Origin: Rhodocyclaceae bacterium
GTDB lineage: Bacteria; Pseudomonadota; Gammaproteobacteria; Burkholderiales; Rhodocyclaceae
Reading direction: 5' to 3'
DNA length: 64,000 nucleotides
NCBI GenBank assembly: GCA_026646875.1
Contig: JAPKHL010000001.1
Location: forward strand, 54,234-118,233
Positions within the stretch are counted from its first letter, which is position 1. Each line of letters begins with the position of its first letter. A model generated the notes under the pieces. The model ran no database searches. It saw only the letters and a list, made by a program, of their open reading frames with translations, and was not told the DNA's origin. The translations under genes were made by a program, and so were the position numbers. Shown one piece after another: positions 47,772 to 56,079 of the stretch.

Positions 47772-48506
47772 ATGGAAGGACGGACGGCGGCGCCCGGGGA
47801 GTTCAACCTCTTCGAGCGCGAGGAAGGGATCGCCGAGGCCGCTCAGCGCGCCCTGGCATCGCCGGCGCTCGGCGACGACTGCCGCGCGATGCTGGCGCCG
47901 CTGCTCGACGGCTACCGGCACCTGCTGCGCGAAACGCGGCAGCTGATCCGCATCGCCGACCGCCGCGAGCGCGACCTCAACCGTCTCAACCGCAAGCTCG
48001 AGGCGCTGACGCGCACGCTCGCCTACCAGGCCGAGCACGACCCGCTGACCGGCGCCCTCAACAAGGGCGCCCTGCACGCACGCATCGGGCAGCTGCTGGC
48101 GGCCGGGCCGTTCAGCCTGCTGATCATGGACATCGATCACTTCAAGAAAATCAACGATACCTTCGGGCACCTGGCCGGCGACCGCGTCCTCGCCGGACTG
48201 GCCGACCGCCTGCAGGACATGATCGGCGAAGGCGACGCGCTCGGCCGCTTCGGCGGCGAGGAATTCATCGTGCTCAGCCGCGAGGGCTCCCTGCTCAAGG
48301 CACGCATGCTGGCCGAGCGGCTGCGCCGGGGCGTCGAGGCGGAACCGTTCGAGATCGACGGCACGGCGCCGATTCCGCTCACCCTGAGCATCGGCCTCGC
48401 CCTCGCCGAGAGCGAGGCCTCGGTCGACGCCCTGCTCGCGCGCGCCGATGTGGCGCTCTACGTGGCCAAGGAAAACGGCCGCAACCGCGTCGAGGTCGCC
48501 GGCTAG
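47772..48506 (+). CDS. siaD: SiaD-like diguanylate cyclase (GGDEF/GGEEF)
   Basis: DPLTGALNKGAL, MDIDHFKKINDTFGHLAGDRVL, RFGGEEFIVL. Confidence 0.88.
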   Translation: MEGRTAAPGEFNLFEREEGIAEAAQRALASPALGDDCRAMLAPLLDGYRHLLRETRQLIRIADRRERDLNRLNRKLEALTRTLAYQAEHDPLTGALNKGALHARIGQLLAAGPFSLLIMDIDHFKKINDTFGHLAGDRVLAGLADRLQDMIGEGDALGRFGGEEFIVLSREGSLLKARMLAERLRRGVEAEPFEIDGTAPIPLTLSIGLALAESEASVDALLARADVALYVAKENGRNRVEVAG

Positions 48507-48553
48507 GCGAACGCCCGCCGGCGGCCGGTGCCGGCCGCCGGGGCACCAGCACC

Positions 48554-49036
48554 TCAGACGAGGGCGTCGAGTTGCACCACCAGGCTGGCCTCGTAGCCGT
48601 TCCAGCACAACGGGATGGCGAAGGGCGGGCTGTGGGTGGCGGAGGCCGCGAGCGCCGCCGCGCCGGCGCTGCCGGCGAAGGTGCGCGGCGGCGAGATGCA
48701 CAGGCGATCGCCGAAATGCCGGCGGGCACGGCCGGAGAAGATGTTGGCGATCTCGCCGACGATGTCGAGATGCTGCTCGTCGGAAAAATCCGCCTGCCCC
48801 ATGCGCAGCAGCAGGTGACTGAGCAGCGAGCGCGGCGCCGAGAAGCAGATGCGGCCGCTGTAGCCGCCGCTGGCCTCGACGATGCCGTTGAAATCCCCCC
48901 AGGGCAGCGGCGCCCGCGCGTCGAGCAGGAAGGCGGTGCGCACCTGCGCCTTCTCGCCGCAGGTGGTTTCGAAAAAGTGCGTGACGGCCTCGGAGAAGAC
49001 CTCGATGTCCGCGGTTTCCAGTGCTTGCGCCTTCAA
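48554..49036 (-). CDS. CheX-like chemotaxis phosphatase (TTG start)
   Basis: DIVGEIANIFSGRARRHFG contains CheX-type E-x2-N motif; overlaps response regulator stop. Confidence 0.72.
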   Translation of the reverse strand: MKAQALETADIEVFSEAVTHFFETTCGEKAQVRTAFLLDARAPLPWGDFNGIVEASGGYSGRICFSAPRSLLSHLLLRMGQADFSDEQHLDIVGEIANIFSGRARRHFGDRLCISPPRTFAGSAGAAALAASATHSPPFAIPLCWNGYEASLVVQLDALV

Positions 49037-49404
49037 TTCATCAACTCCAGGAGAGCATCGACCAGCTGGTCGTCGTTGAACGGTTTGCGGATGAAGCCAT
49101 GCGCGCCCTTGCGGATCGCGCGCAGCGCGGTCATCTTGTCGCTGAGTGCGGAGACCACCAGGATGCGCGCCTCGGGCAGCTCGCCGGCGATCCGCTCGAT
49201 GCACTCCTCGCCGTCCATCAGCGGCATGGTCAGATCCATGGTGATCAGCGAGGGGCGATGCAGGCGGGCCAGCGACAGCGCGCCGAGCCCGTTCGACGCG
49301 GTGCCGACGATGTCCAGCGCCGGCAGGCGCGCATCCTGGCAAAGCCGGGCGATGCGGTTGCGGATGACCATCGAGTCATCGACGATCATGAGCGAAGGGG
49401 TCAT
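49033..49404 (-). CDS. CheY-like response regulator (single receiver)
   Basis: LMIVDDSMVIRNRIARL, ITMDLTMPLMDGEECI, VVSALSDKMTALRAIRKGAHGFIRKPF. Confidence 0.93.
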   Translation of the reverse strand: MTPSLMIVDDSMVIRNRIARLCQDARLPALDIVGTASNGLGALSLARLHRPSLITMDLTMPLMDGEECIERIAGELPEARILVVSALSDKMTALRAIRKGAHGFIRKPFNDDQLVDALLELMN

Positions 49405-49461
49405 CGGAAAATCCTCGGGTTTCGGGAAAACGGCGGGGAAAGACGGATCGGCCTGACGGAA

Positions 49462-51516
49462 CTAGGTTCCGAAGCGCAGCCGGAACTGCGTATAGGCGTT
49501 CGGCACGGTGCTCACGCGCAGGCGGGCGCCGGCCTGCTGCAGCGCGGCCTTCACCGCATCGAGCCCGACGCCGCGCCCGGCGTGCGCGTCGGCCGCGGCC
49601 CGGATGCTGAATCCGGGTTCGAACATCAGGCCGAGCGCGGCGCGGTCGTCGAGCGCCTCGACGCGCTCCGGGGCGTAGCCGAGCGCCAGCGCCCGCTGGC
49701 GCAGCTGTTCGGGCGAGATGCCGCGCCCGTCGTCGGACAGCGACAGCGTGAAGCCGCCGGCCTCGCGCGCGAGTTCCATGCGGATCACGCCTTCCGCCGC
49801 CTTGCCGGCGCCGACGCGCTCCTCGCTCGCCTCGATGCCGTGCGCCACGGCGTTGCACACGATCTGCGGCAGCGATTCGCGCAGCACGCGCAGCTGCGTC
49901 TCGCCGATCTCGGGCAGGCGGTGCGGCAGCACCGCCTCGAAGCGCACCTTCTTGCCGAGGTCGTGCGCGACATGCAGGGCGAGCTGCTCGATCTGCTCGA
50001 TCAGCGGACGGATCGGATGCGCCTCGCCGGCCGGTGCGGCGCCGCGCGCGCGGCCGGCGCGCTCGAGCACGCTGCCGACCAGCAGCAGCTGCTCGCGCAG
50101 CCCGGCCACCTCGACCGCCAGCGGGATCAGGTCGTCGCCGGAGAGGTCGCCGCGCCGGCGCAGCGGCGCGAGGCTCTCCTCGAAACCGTGCGCCTGGCGG
50201 AGGACGGTGCCGAGGCCGAGCGCGCCGGCCTCGCCCTTGATCGAATGGACCATGCGGAAGATGTGGTTGACCAGCTGGCTGTAGGCGCGCGCCTCGGGCC
50301 TGACCTCCTCCAGCTCGCGGTTGATGCCGAGCAGCTTGGCCTCGGCCGATTCGAGAAAGTCGCGCACCGCCGCCGGCTCCTGGTCGAGCACCGCGAGCAG
50401 CAGGCCGACGTCGGATTCGGCCCGCGCATTGGCGCCAGCAAGCTCCTGCTGCAGGCGGATCTTCTGCGTCACGTCGAATACCGTGACCAGCAGCGCGGCG
50501 ACCTCGCCGCCCTCCTCGACCTGGGTGAATTCGAAGGTCAGGTAGCTGTCCGCGCCCGCCTTGCCGCCCGCGCTGGCGAAGGGGATCTCGCGCAGCGGAT
50601 TGAGCTCCTCGAGCAGCGCCGGCTTGACCCGCTTGTTGAAGAGCAGGCCGACGTATTCCTCGGCGGCCTCGTGCACCTCCGGCGCCAGGCGCCCGGCCAG
50701 CTGTTCGAGGAAGCGCGCGCCGGGCGCCATGCCGGCGCCGAGCAGGCGGGCAATCGAGGCCGAGCGCTGCACGCCGACGCGGCCGTCGCGCTCGAGCAGG
50801 AACAGGCCCTCGCGGACCGTGTCGAGAATCCGCGTCGTTTCGCGGCGCGCGGCCTCGGTGCGGCGGTCGCTCTCGGAGAGGCGGCGCAGGAACTTGAAGA
50901 CGATGAAGACGAAATTGAGCGTGGCCAGCAGGATCGCGCCGATCTGGATGCGGCGCAGCGCGGCGGCGTGCGCGCGCGCCGAGCCCTCGAGGTGCGCCGA
51001 GAGATCGTCCGCCTGCTGCATCAGGCGGACGTTGCGCGTCACCGCCTTGTTCACCGCGTAGTCCACGTCGGCCTGCGCCGGCGCCGCGCCGGCGAGCAGC
51101 GGCGCCACCGCCTCGGAAAGCGGGAACCACTGGCGGCCCAGGTCGTCGAGCTTCTCCATGCCCTCGGCGTCGTTGCCCAGACCGCTGCCGACCGACCCCC
51201 AGGCGCCCGGCGCATCGTTCTTCAGGCGGTCGAAGGCGCGCGCGAAGGCGGCGTGCGATTCGGCGATCTGCGATGCGCTGGTCTGCGTCGATTGCTCCTC
51301 GCGCAGTTCGTGCGAGAGGGTCAGCAGCGCCTTGGTGAGCTGCTGCGAATACACCCGCAGCTCGCCGGCGGCGTTGATCCGCGAGGCATCGGCGCCGATC
51401 TGCAGCGAGGTGTACAGATTGAAGAACAGAACACCGAGGTCGAGGACGAGAAACAGCCCGATCGCCAGAAAGAGGTCGCGATACTTGCCAAAACGCAGAT
51501 CAGCCCGGGGGGTCAT
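49462..51516 (-). CDS. CheA-like histidine kinase: PilJ-type N-terminus, PAS-like region, HPt, HATPase; no CheW-like C-terminus
   Basis: INAAGELRVYSQQLTKALLTLS; FRMVHSIKGEAGALGLGTVL HPt; VCNAVAHGIE...LSDDGRGISPEQL...GRGVGLDAVKAAL. Confidence 0.85.
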   Translation of the reverse strand: MTPRADLRFGKYRDLFLAIGLFLVLDLGVLFFNLYTSLQIGADASRINAAGELRVYSQQLTKALLTLSHELREEQSTQTSASQIAESHAAFARAFDRLKNDAPGAWGSVGSGLGNDAEGMEKLDDLGRQWFPLSEAVAPLLAGAAPAQADVDYAVNKAVTRNVRLMQQADDLSAHLEGSARAHAAALRRIQIGAILLATLNFVFIVFKFLRRLSESDRRTEAARRETTRILDTVREGLFLLERDGRVGVQRSASIARLLGAGMAPGARFLEQLAGRLAPEVHEAAEEYVGLLFNKRVKPALLEELNPLREIPFASAGGKAGADSYLTFEFTQVEEGGEVAALLVTVFDVTQKIRLQQELAGANARAESDVGLLLAVLDQEPAAVRDFLESAEAKLLGINRELEEVRPEARAYSQLVNHIFRMVHSIKGEAGALGLGTVLRQAHGFEESLAPLRRRGDLSGDDLIPLAVEVAGLREQLLLVGSVLERAGRARGAAPAGEAHPIRPLIEQIEQLALHVAHDLGKKVRFEAVLPHRLPEIGETQLRVLRESLPQIVCNAVAHGIEASEERVGAGKAAEGVIRMELAREAGGFTLSLSDDGRGISPEQLRQRALALGYAPERVEALDDRAALGLMFEPGFSIRAAADAHAGRGVGLDAVKAALQQAGARLRVSTVPNAYTQFRLRFGT

Positions 51517-51601
51517 CGTGGAATGCCGTCAATGCAACGGCGGAACTATCGCACCGCGGTATTGCAGTGTTATGACCGGACGGGGCGGCGCGCCTCCGCC
51601 C

Positions 51602-54052
51602 TCAGGGCGTTTCGGGAGTGCGCCCGCGCCAGAGCGCCGACCAGTATCCGGCCGGTTGCGGCCGGCCGTAGAGGTAGCCCTGCAGGAGATCGCACTGGTG
51701 CGCGACCAGAAAATCGCGCTGTCCGGTCGTTTCGACGCCCTCGGCGACGACCCGCAGGCCAAGGCTGTGGGCCAGTGCCAGCGTGGCGGCGCTGATCGCG
51801 GCGTCGTTCGTGTCGTCCTCGATGTCGCGCACGAAGGCGCGGTCGAGCTTGAGCGTCTGGATGGGCAGCAGCTTGAGGTAGGCCAGCGAGGAATAGCCGG
51901 TGCCGAAATCGTCGATCGCCAGGTCGACGCCCAGCGCCCGCAACGCGCGCAGCTGGTCGATGGCGTGCGCGGGGTCGGCCATGGCCACCGATTCGGTGAT
52001 CTCCAGTTCGATGTCGCCGGAGCGCAGGCCGTGCCGGCTCATCGCCGACGCCACCTCGCCGACCAGCTGCGGCGAGCGCAGCTGCTGCGCGGAGAGGTTG
52101 ACCGCCATGCCCAGGTCGAAGCCCTCGCGGCGCCAGGCCGCCAGCTGCCGGCAGGCCTCCTCGAGCACCCACGCACCGAGCGCCTCGATCATCCCGGTTT
52201 CCTCGGCCACCGGAATGAAGCGCAGCGGCGGGATCAGCCCCTGCTGCGGATGATTCCAGCGCACCAGCGCCTCGACGCCGCGCAGCGTGCCGTCGGCGGC
52301 ATTGACCTTGGGCTGGTAGTAGAGCATGAACTGGCCGCCGGCCAGCGCCGCGCGCAGATCGCGCTCGAGCAGCATGCGCTCGCTGGCCGCCGCGTTCATC
52401 CGCGCGGTGAAGAACTGGTAGTTGTTCCGCCCCTGGTCCTTGGCGTGGTACATCGCCGTGTCGGCATGCTTCATCAGCGTCTCGCCGTCCTCGCCGTCCT
52501 CGCCGCCCGCCGCGAAGACGCTGATGCCGATGCTGGCGGCCGAATGCAGGCGGTGCCCGGCCACCGCGTACTCGGCGGCCAGCGCGCGCAGGATTTTCTC
52601 GGCCAGCGGCGCGGCGTCCATTCCTTCGGCAAGGCCGGTGAGGACGACGACGAACTCGTCCCCGCCGAGCCGGGCGACGATGTCGCTTTCGCGCACGCAG
52701 CGCTCGAGGCGACGGGCCACCTCGACCAGCAGCTGGTCACCGGCATGGTGGCCGAGGGTGTCGTTGATCACCTTGAAGCGGTCCATGTCGATGAACATCA
52801 CCGCCAGCACGGTGTTGTCGCGGCGCGCCTGGAGAATCGCCTGCGACAGGCGGTTCTCCAGGTTGAAGCGGTTGAACAGGCCGGTCAGCGGATCGTGGTG
52901 CGCGAGGTAATCGATGCGCGCCTCGGCGGCCTTGCGCTCGCTGATGTCGGTGAAGCTGGCGATGTGGTGCGTCACCTCGCCCGCCGCGTCGCGGATCACC
53001 GAGATCGCCGCCCATTTCGGATAGGCACCGCCGTCCTTGCGCCGGTCCCACAGCTCGCCCTGCCAGAAGCCGGTGCTGTGCACCGCGGCCCACAGCACCT
53101 GGTAGGTTTCCGGCGGCGTGTGGCCGGAGGCGAGGACACGCGGATTCTGGCCGCGCAGGTCGTCGATCTCGAAGCCGGTGTAGTGGGTCAGCGCCTGGTT
53201 GATGGCGACGATGCGGTTCTCGCGGTCGGTGATCAGGATCGCCTCGCCGCTGTGCTCGAAGACATTCGCGTAGAGGCGCAGCGCCTCTTCCGCCGCCAGC
53301 CGCTCGCGGTCGCGCCGGCGGACCTGCTGCCAGGCCCAGCCGATGCCGCCCAGACCGAGCAGCCAGATCAGGCCGTGGCTGAGGCCCAGATCGACCCGCG
53401 CCTCGGCGATGCGCTGGTAGTAGGGGGTCAGCGGCAGGTTGAGGCCGGTGGCGCCGCGCATGTCGCCGGTCTTGTAGCCGAGGATGGCGTGGCACTTGTC
53501 GCACCCCGGCTCCATGAACATCGCGCGCAGGTAGCGCAGGTGCGGCACGCCGTCCAGGTCGGCGACCGACCACACCTCGGTCTTCTCGCCGCGCGCGAAG
53601 GCTTCGAGCTGCGCGCGCTCCCAGTCGTCCGGGGCGTTGCCGGGGTTGAGCTGGCGCAACCCGATGATGCGGCCGCGTATGCCGTACTGCTCGGCGTAGC
53701 GATCCATCATCTGGCGCAGCATCGAGGCCGGATTGAGCAGGGTCAGCTGCTGGCCGTCCACGGTCGTCACGTCGCGGTCGGGGATGTGCGACAGCCAGGG
53801 CACCGACTGCTGCCTCTCGGTGATCGGCACATACACGCCGCCGTGCTCGGTGCCCCAGCGGCGCAGCGAGATGTCCTTGTTGAGGTTGGCGCGCGCCTCG
53901 GCGTAGGCGGTTTCCATCGCCTGCGATTCGGAACGGTGCAGGTTCCAGGCCAGCGACAGCGCGAGCACCAGGGTCCACAGCAGCGCCGCGAAGAGGGACA
54001 GGCTGGACCGGAGTGGCCCGATCTGCGTGCCGGTGGCCGGAGGGGTGGGCAT
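51602..54052 (-). CDS. Membrane PAS-GGDEF-EAL protein with Tll0287/DUF3365-like periplasmic CxxCH sensor
   Basis: MEPGCDKCHAILGYKTGDMRGATGLNLPLTPYY; RLGGDEFVVVL; GVEALVRWNHPQQG. Confidence 0.88.
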   Translation of the reverse strand: MPTPPATGTQIGPLRSSLSLFAALLWTLVLALSLAWNLHRSESQAMETAYAEARANLNKDISLRRWGTEHGGVYVPITERQQSVPWLSHIPDRDVTTVDGQQLTLLNPASMLRQMMDRYAEQYGIRGRIIGLRQLNPGNAPDDWERAQLEAFARGEKTEVWSVADLDGVPHLRYLRAMFMEPGCDKCHAILGYKTGDMRGATGLNLPLTPYYQRIAEARVDLGLSHGLIWLLGLGGIGWAWQQVRRRDRERLAAEEALRLYANVFEHSGEAILITDRENRIVAINQALTHYTGFEIDDLRGQNPRVLASGHTPPETYQVLWAAVHSTGFWQGELWDRRKDGGAYPKWAAISVIRDAAGEVTHHIASFTDISERKAAEARIDYLAHHDPLTGLFNRFNLENRLSQAILQARRDNTVLAVMFIDMDRFKVINDTLGHHAGDQLLVEVARRLERCVRESDIVARLGGDEFVVVLTGLAEGMDAAPLAEKILRALAAEYAVAGHRLHSAASIGISVFAAGGEDGEDGETLMKHADTAMYHAKDQGRNNYQFFTARMNAAASERMLLERDLRAALAGGQFMLYYQPKVNAADGTLRGVEALVRWNHPQQGLIPPLRFIPVAEETGMIEALGAWVLEEACRQLAAWRREGFDLGMAVNLSAQQLRSPQLVGEVASAMSRHGLRSGDIELEITESVAMADPAHAIDQLRALRALGVDLAIDDFGTGYSSLAYLKLLPIQTLKLDRAFVRDIEDDTNDAAISAATLALAHSLGLRVVAEGVETTGQRDFLVAHQCDLLQGYLYGRPQPAGYWSALWRGRTPETP

Positions 54053-54157
54053 GATCGGCTTCCATTGCGGAAGGAATCGATAACTCCCGCATTATGCCCG
54101 AGATGGCCGGCAACGCGGAGGCGGAACCGACGGATGCGGGGGCCGGCCCCGCGCGGG

Positions 54158-54445
54158 TCAGCGGCGCAGTCCCAGCTCGCCGGCCAGGCGTGCCTCGAGC
54201 GCCGTGCCGGGCACCGCCGTCTCGCGGAGACAGCCGGGCTGCGGCGCGTTGCGGCGCTCGTCGGCGAGCGCCCGGTTGAGCGCCGTCATGCGCTGGCCGA
54301 AGGCCTCGCGCTGCGCGGGCGCGGCGCGCGTGGCCTCGATGCTGCGCAGGCAGCGCCAGCGCACGCCGGATTTCAGCCGGACCCGGCGCATCTCGGCGAT
54401 CGGGTGATGACGGCCACAGTGATAGCAGTAGGCGGTTTCGCGCAT
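54158..54445 (-). CDS. Hypothetical small zinc-ribbon-like protein
   Basis: MRETAYCYHCGRHHPIAEMRRVRLKSGVRWRCLRSIEA. Confidence 0.6.
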   Translation of the reverse strand: MRETAYCYHCGRHHPIAEMRRVRLKSGVRWRCLRSIEATRAAPAQREAFGQRMTALNRALADERRNAPQPGCLRETAVPGTALEARLAGELGLRR

Positions 54446-54492
54446 GTCCGTTCCAGTCCGGAAAACGACGCGAGGATCATCCCGCCGCTTTC

Positions 54493-55446
54493 TTACGCGC
54501 CGATGACAGCCGCCGCGCCGGTTTCCTGGCGCAGCCCGGCGACGTCGCGCGCGGGCGGCGCGCCGAACAGGCGGCTGTATTCGCGGCTGAACTGCGAGGG
54601 ACTCTCGTAGCCGACGCGGAAGGCGGCGGTGGAGGCCTCCAGGCGTTCCGCCAGCATCAGCCGGCGGGCCTCGGTCAGGCGCAGCCATTTCTGGAACTGC
54701 AGCGGACTCATCGCGGTCAGCGCGCGGAAGTGGTGATGGAAGCTGGAGGCGCTCATCTGCACGTGGGCGGCCAGGTCGTCCACCCGCAACGGCCGGGCGT
54801 AGTGCGCCTTCAGCCAGTCGATGGCGCGCGCGATGCGGTGGCTCTGGCTGCCCACCGAGGCGATCTGGCGCAGGCGGGCACCCTGGTCGCCGGTGAGCAG
54901 GCGGTAGACGATTTCCCGCTCGATCAGCGGCGCGAGGACGGGCAGGTCGTCGGGGGTGTCGAGCAGATCCACCAGGCGCAGGACGGCGTCGAGCAGCGGC
55001 CGGGTGGCCTGGCCGAGGACCATCCCCCGGCAGGCCGGCTGCTCGCGCGGCGGCGGCAGGCTGCCATCGACCATCAGCTCGGTCACCATGCGCAGATCCA
55101 GTTTCAGCGCCAGCCCGAGATAGGGGGTGCGCGGCGTGGCCTCGATCACATCGGCGACCACCGGCAGGTCGAGCGAGGTGATCAGGAAGCGCCGCGCGTC
55201 GTAGATGTAGGCATCGCTGCCCAGGCGCACCCGCTTGGCGCCCTGGACGATCAGCGCCAGGCTGGGCGGGTAGAGGCAGCTCGCCGGCTCGCTCGGCGCC
55301 TCCCGGCGGAAGAAGGTCAGGGCCGGCGTGACCGCGACGGGCGAGTCCCCGGCGGCGGTCCATCGGGCAATGCGTGCCGCCAGGGTGGCGCGCACGTCCT
55401 CCAGCGCACCGGCCGGCGTCCCGGTCGGTTTTTCCTGTTCCGTCAT
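54493..55446 (-). CDS. AraC-family transcriptional regulator (AraC_N type)
   Basis: LRVDDLAAHVQMSASSFHHHFRALTAMSPLQFQKWLRLTEARRLM. Confidence 0.92.
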   Translation of the reverse strand: MTEQEKPTGTPAGALEDVRATLAARIARWTAAGDSPVAVTPALTFFRREAPSEPASCLYPPSLALIVQGAKRVRLGSDAYIYDARRFLITSLDLPVVADVIEATPRTPYLGLALKLDLRMVTELMVDGSLPPPREQPACRGMVLGQATRPLLDAVLRLVDLLDTPDDLPVLAPLIEREIVYRLLTGDQGARLRQIASVGSQSHRIARAIDWLKAHYARPLRVDDLAAHVQMSASSFHHHFRALTAMSPLQFQKWLRLTEARRLMLAERLEASTAAFRVGYESPSQFSREYSRLFGAPPARDVAGLRQETGAAAVIGA

Positions 55447-55606
55447 CGTCTTTCCCCCATGCTTGCCGACGCCATGGTACGCCAGCCGCGCCCGTGGAAA
55501 ACGGGGCCGCGCAGGATCGGGCAAGAATCCGACAGAATCGGTCTATCGTCCGCCCCCGGCGTCCGGGAAACAATAGGGGCCGCGAACAATCCCGACGGAG
55601 GCTCCC

Positions 55607-56065
55607 ATGATCACGCTCGACATCAACGGCCAGCGCATCCCGGTCGATACCGACCCCGACACCCCGCTCCTGTGGGCGCTGCGCGACACCCTGCGCCTGA
55701 CCGGCACCAAGTACGGCTGCGGCATGGCCCAGTGCGGGGCCTGCACGGTGCTGCTCGACGGCCAGCCGGTGCGTGCCTGCAGCACGCCGGTGTCCGCCGC
55801 GGCCGGCGGCAAGGTGCGCACCATCGAGGGCGTCGACCGCACGCCGGTCGGCCTGGCGGTGCAGGCAGCCTGGGAACGGCTCGACGTGGTCCAGTGCGGC
55901 TACTGCCAGTCCGGCCAGATCATGAGCGCCACCGCCCTGCTCGAACGCAACCGCGCCCCCACCGACGCCGAGATCGACGAGGCGCTGGGCGGCAACCTCT
56001 GCCGCTGCGCCACCTACGTGCGCATCCGCGCCGCCATCCACGAAGCCGCCCGCGCGCTGGCCTGA
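55607..56065 (+). CDS. (2Fe-2S)-binding small subunit, xanthine dehydrogenase/IorA family
   Basis: GTKYGCGMAQCGACTVLLDG, CGYCQSGQIMSATALL, NLCRCATYVRIRAAI. Confidence 0.93.
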   Translation: MITLDINGQRIPVDTDPDTPLLWALRDTLRLTGTKYGCGMAQCGACTVLLDGQPVRACSTPVSAAAGGKVRTIEGVDRTPVGLAVQAAWERLDVVQCGYCQSGQIMSATALLERNRAPTDAEIDEALGGNLCRCATYVRIRAAIHEAARALA

Positions 56066-56079
56066 GCAAGGAGACCGTC

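Noticed and set aside
49021-51795. 924-aa ORF on + strand opposite the CheA-like kinase
   Set aside because: Antisense artefact of biased codon use.
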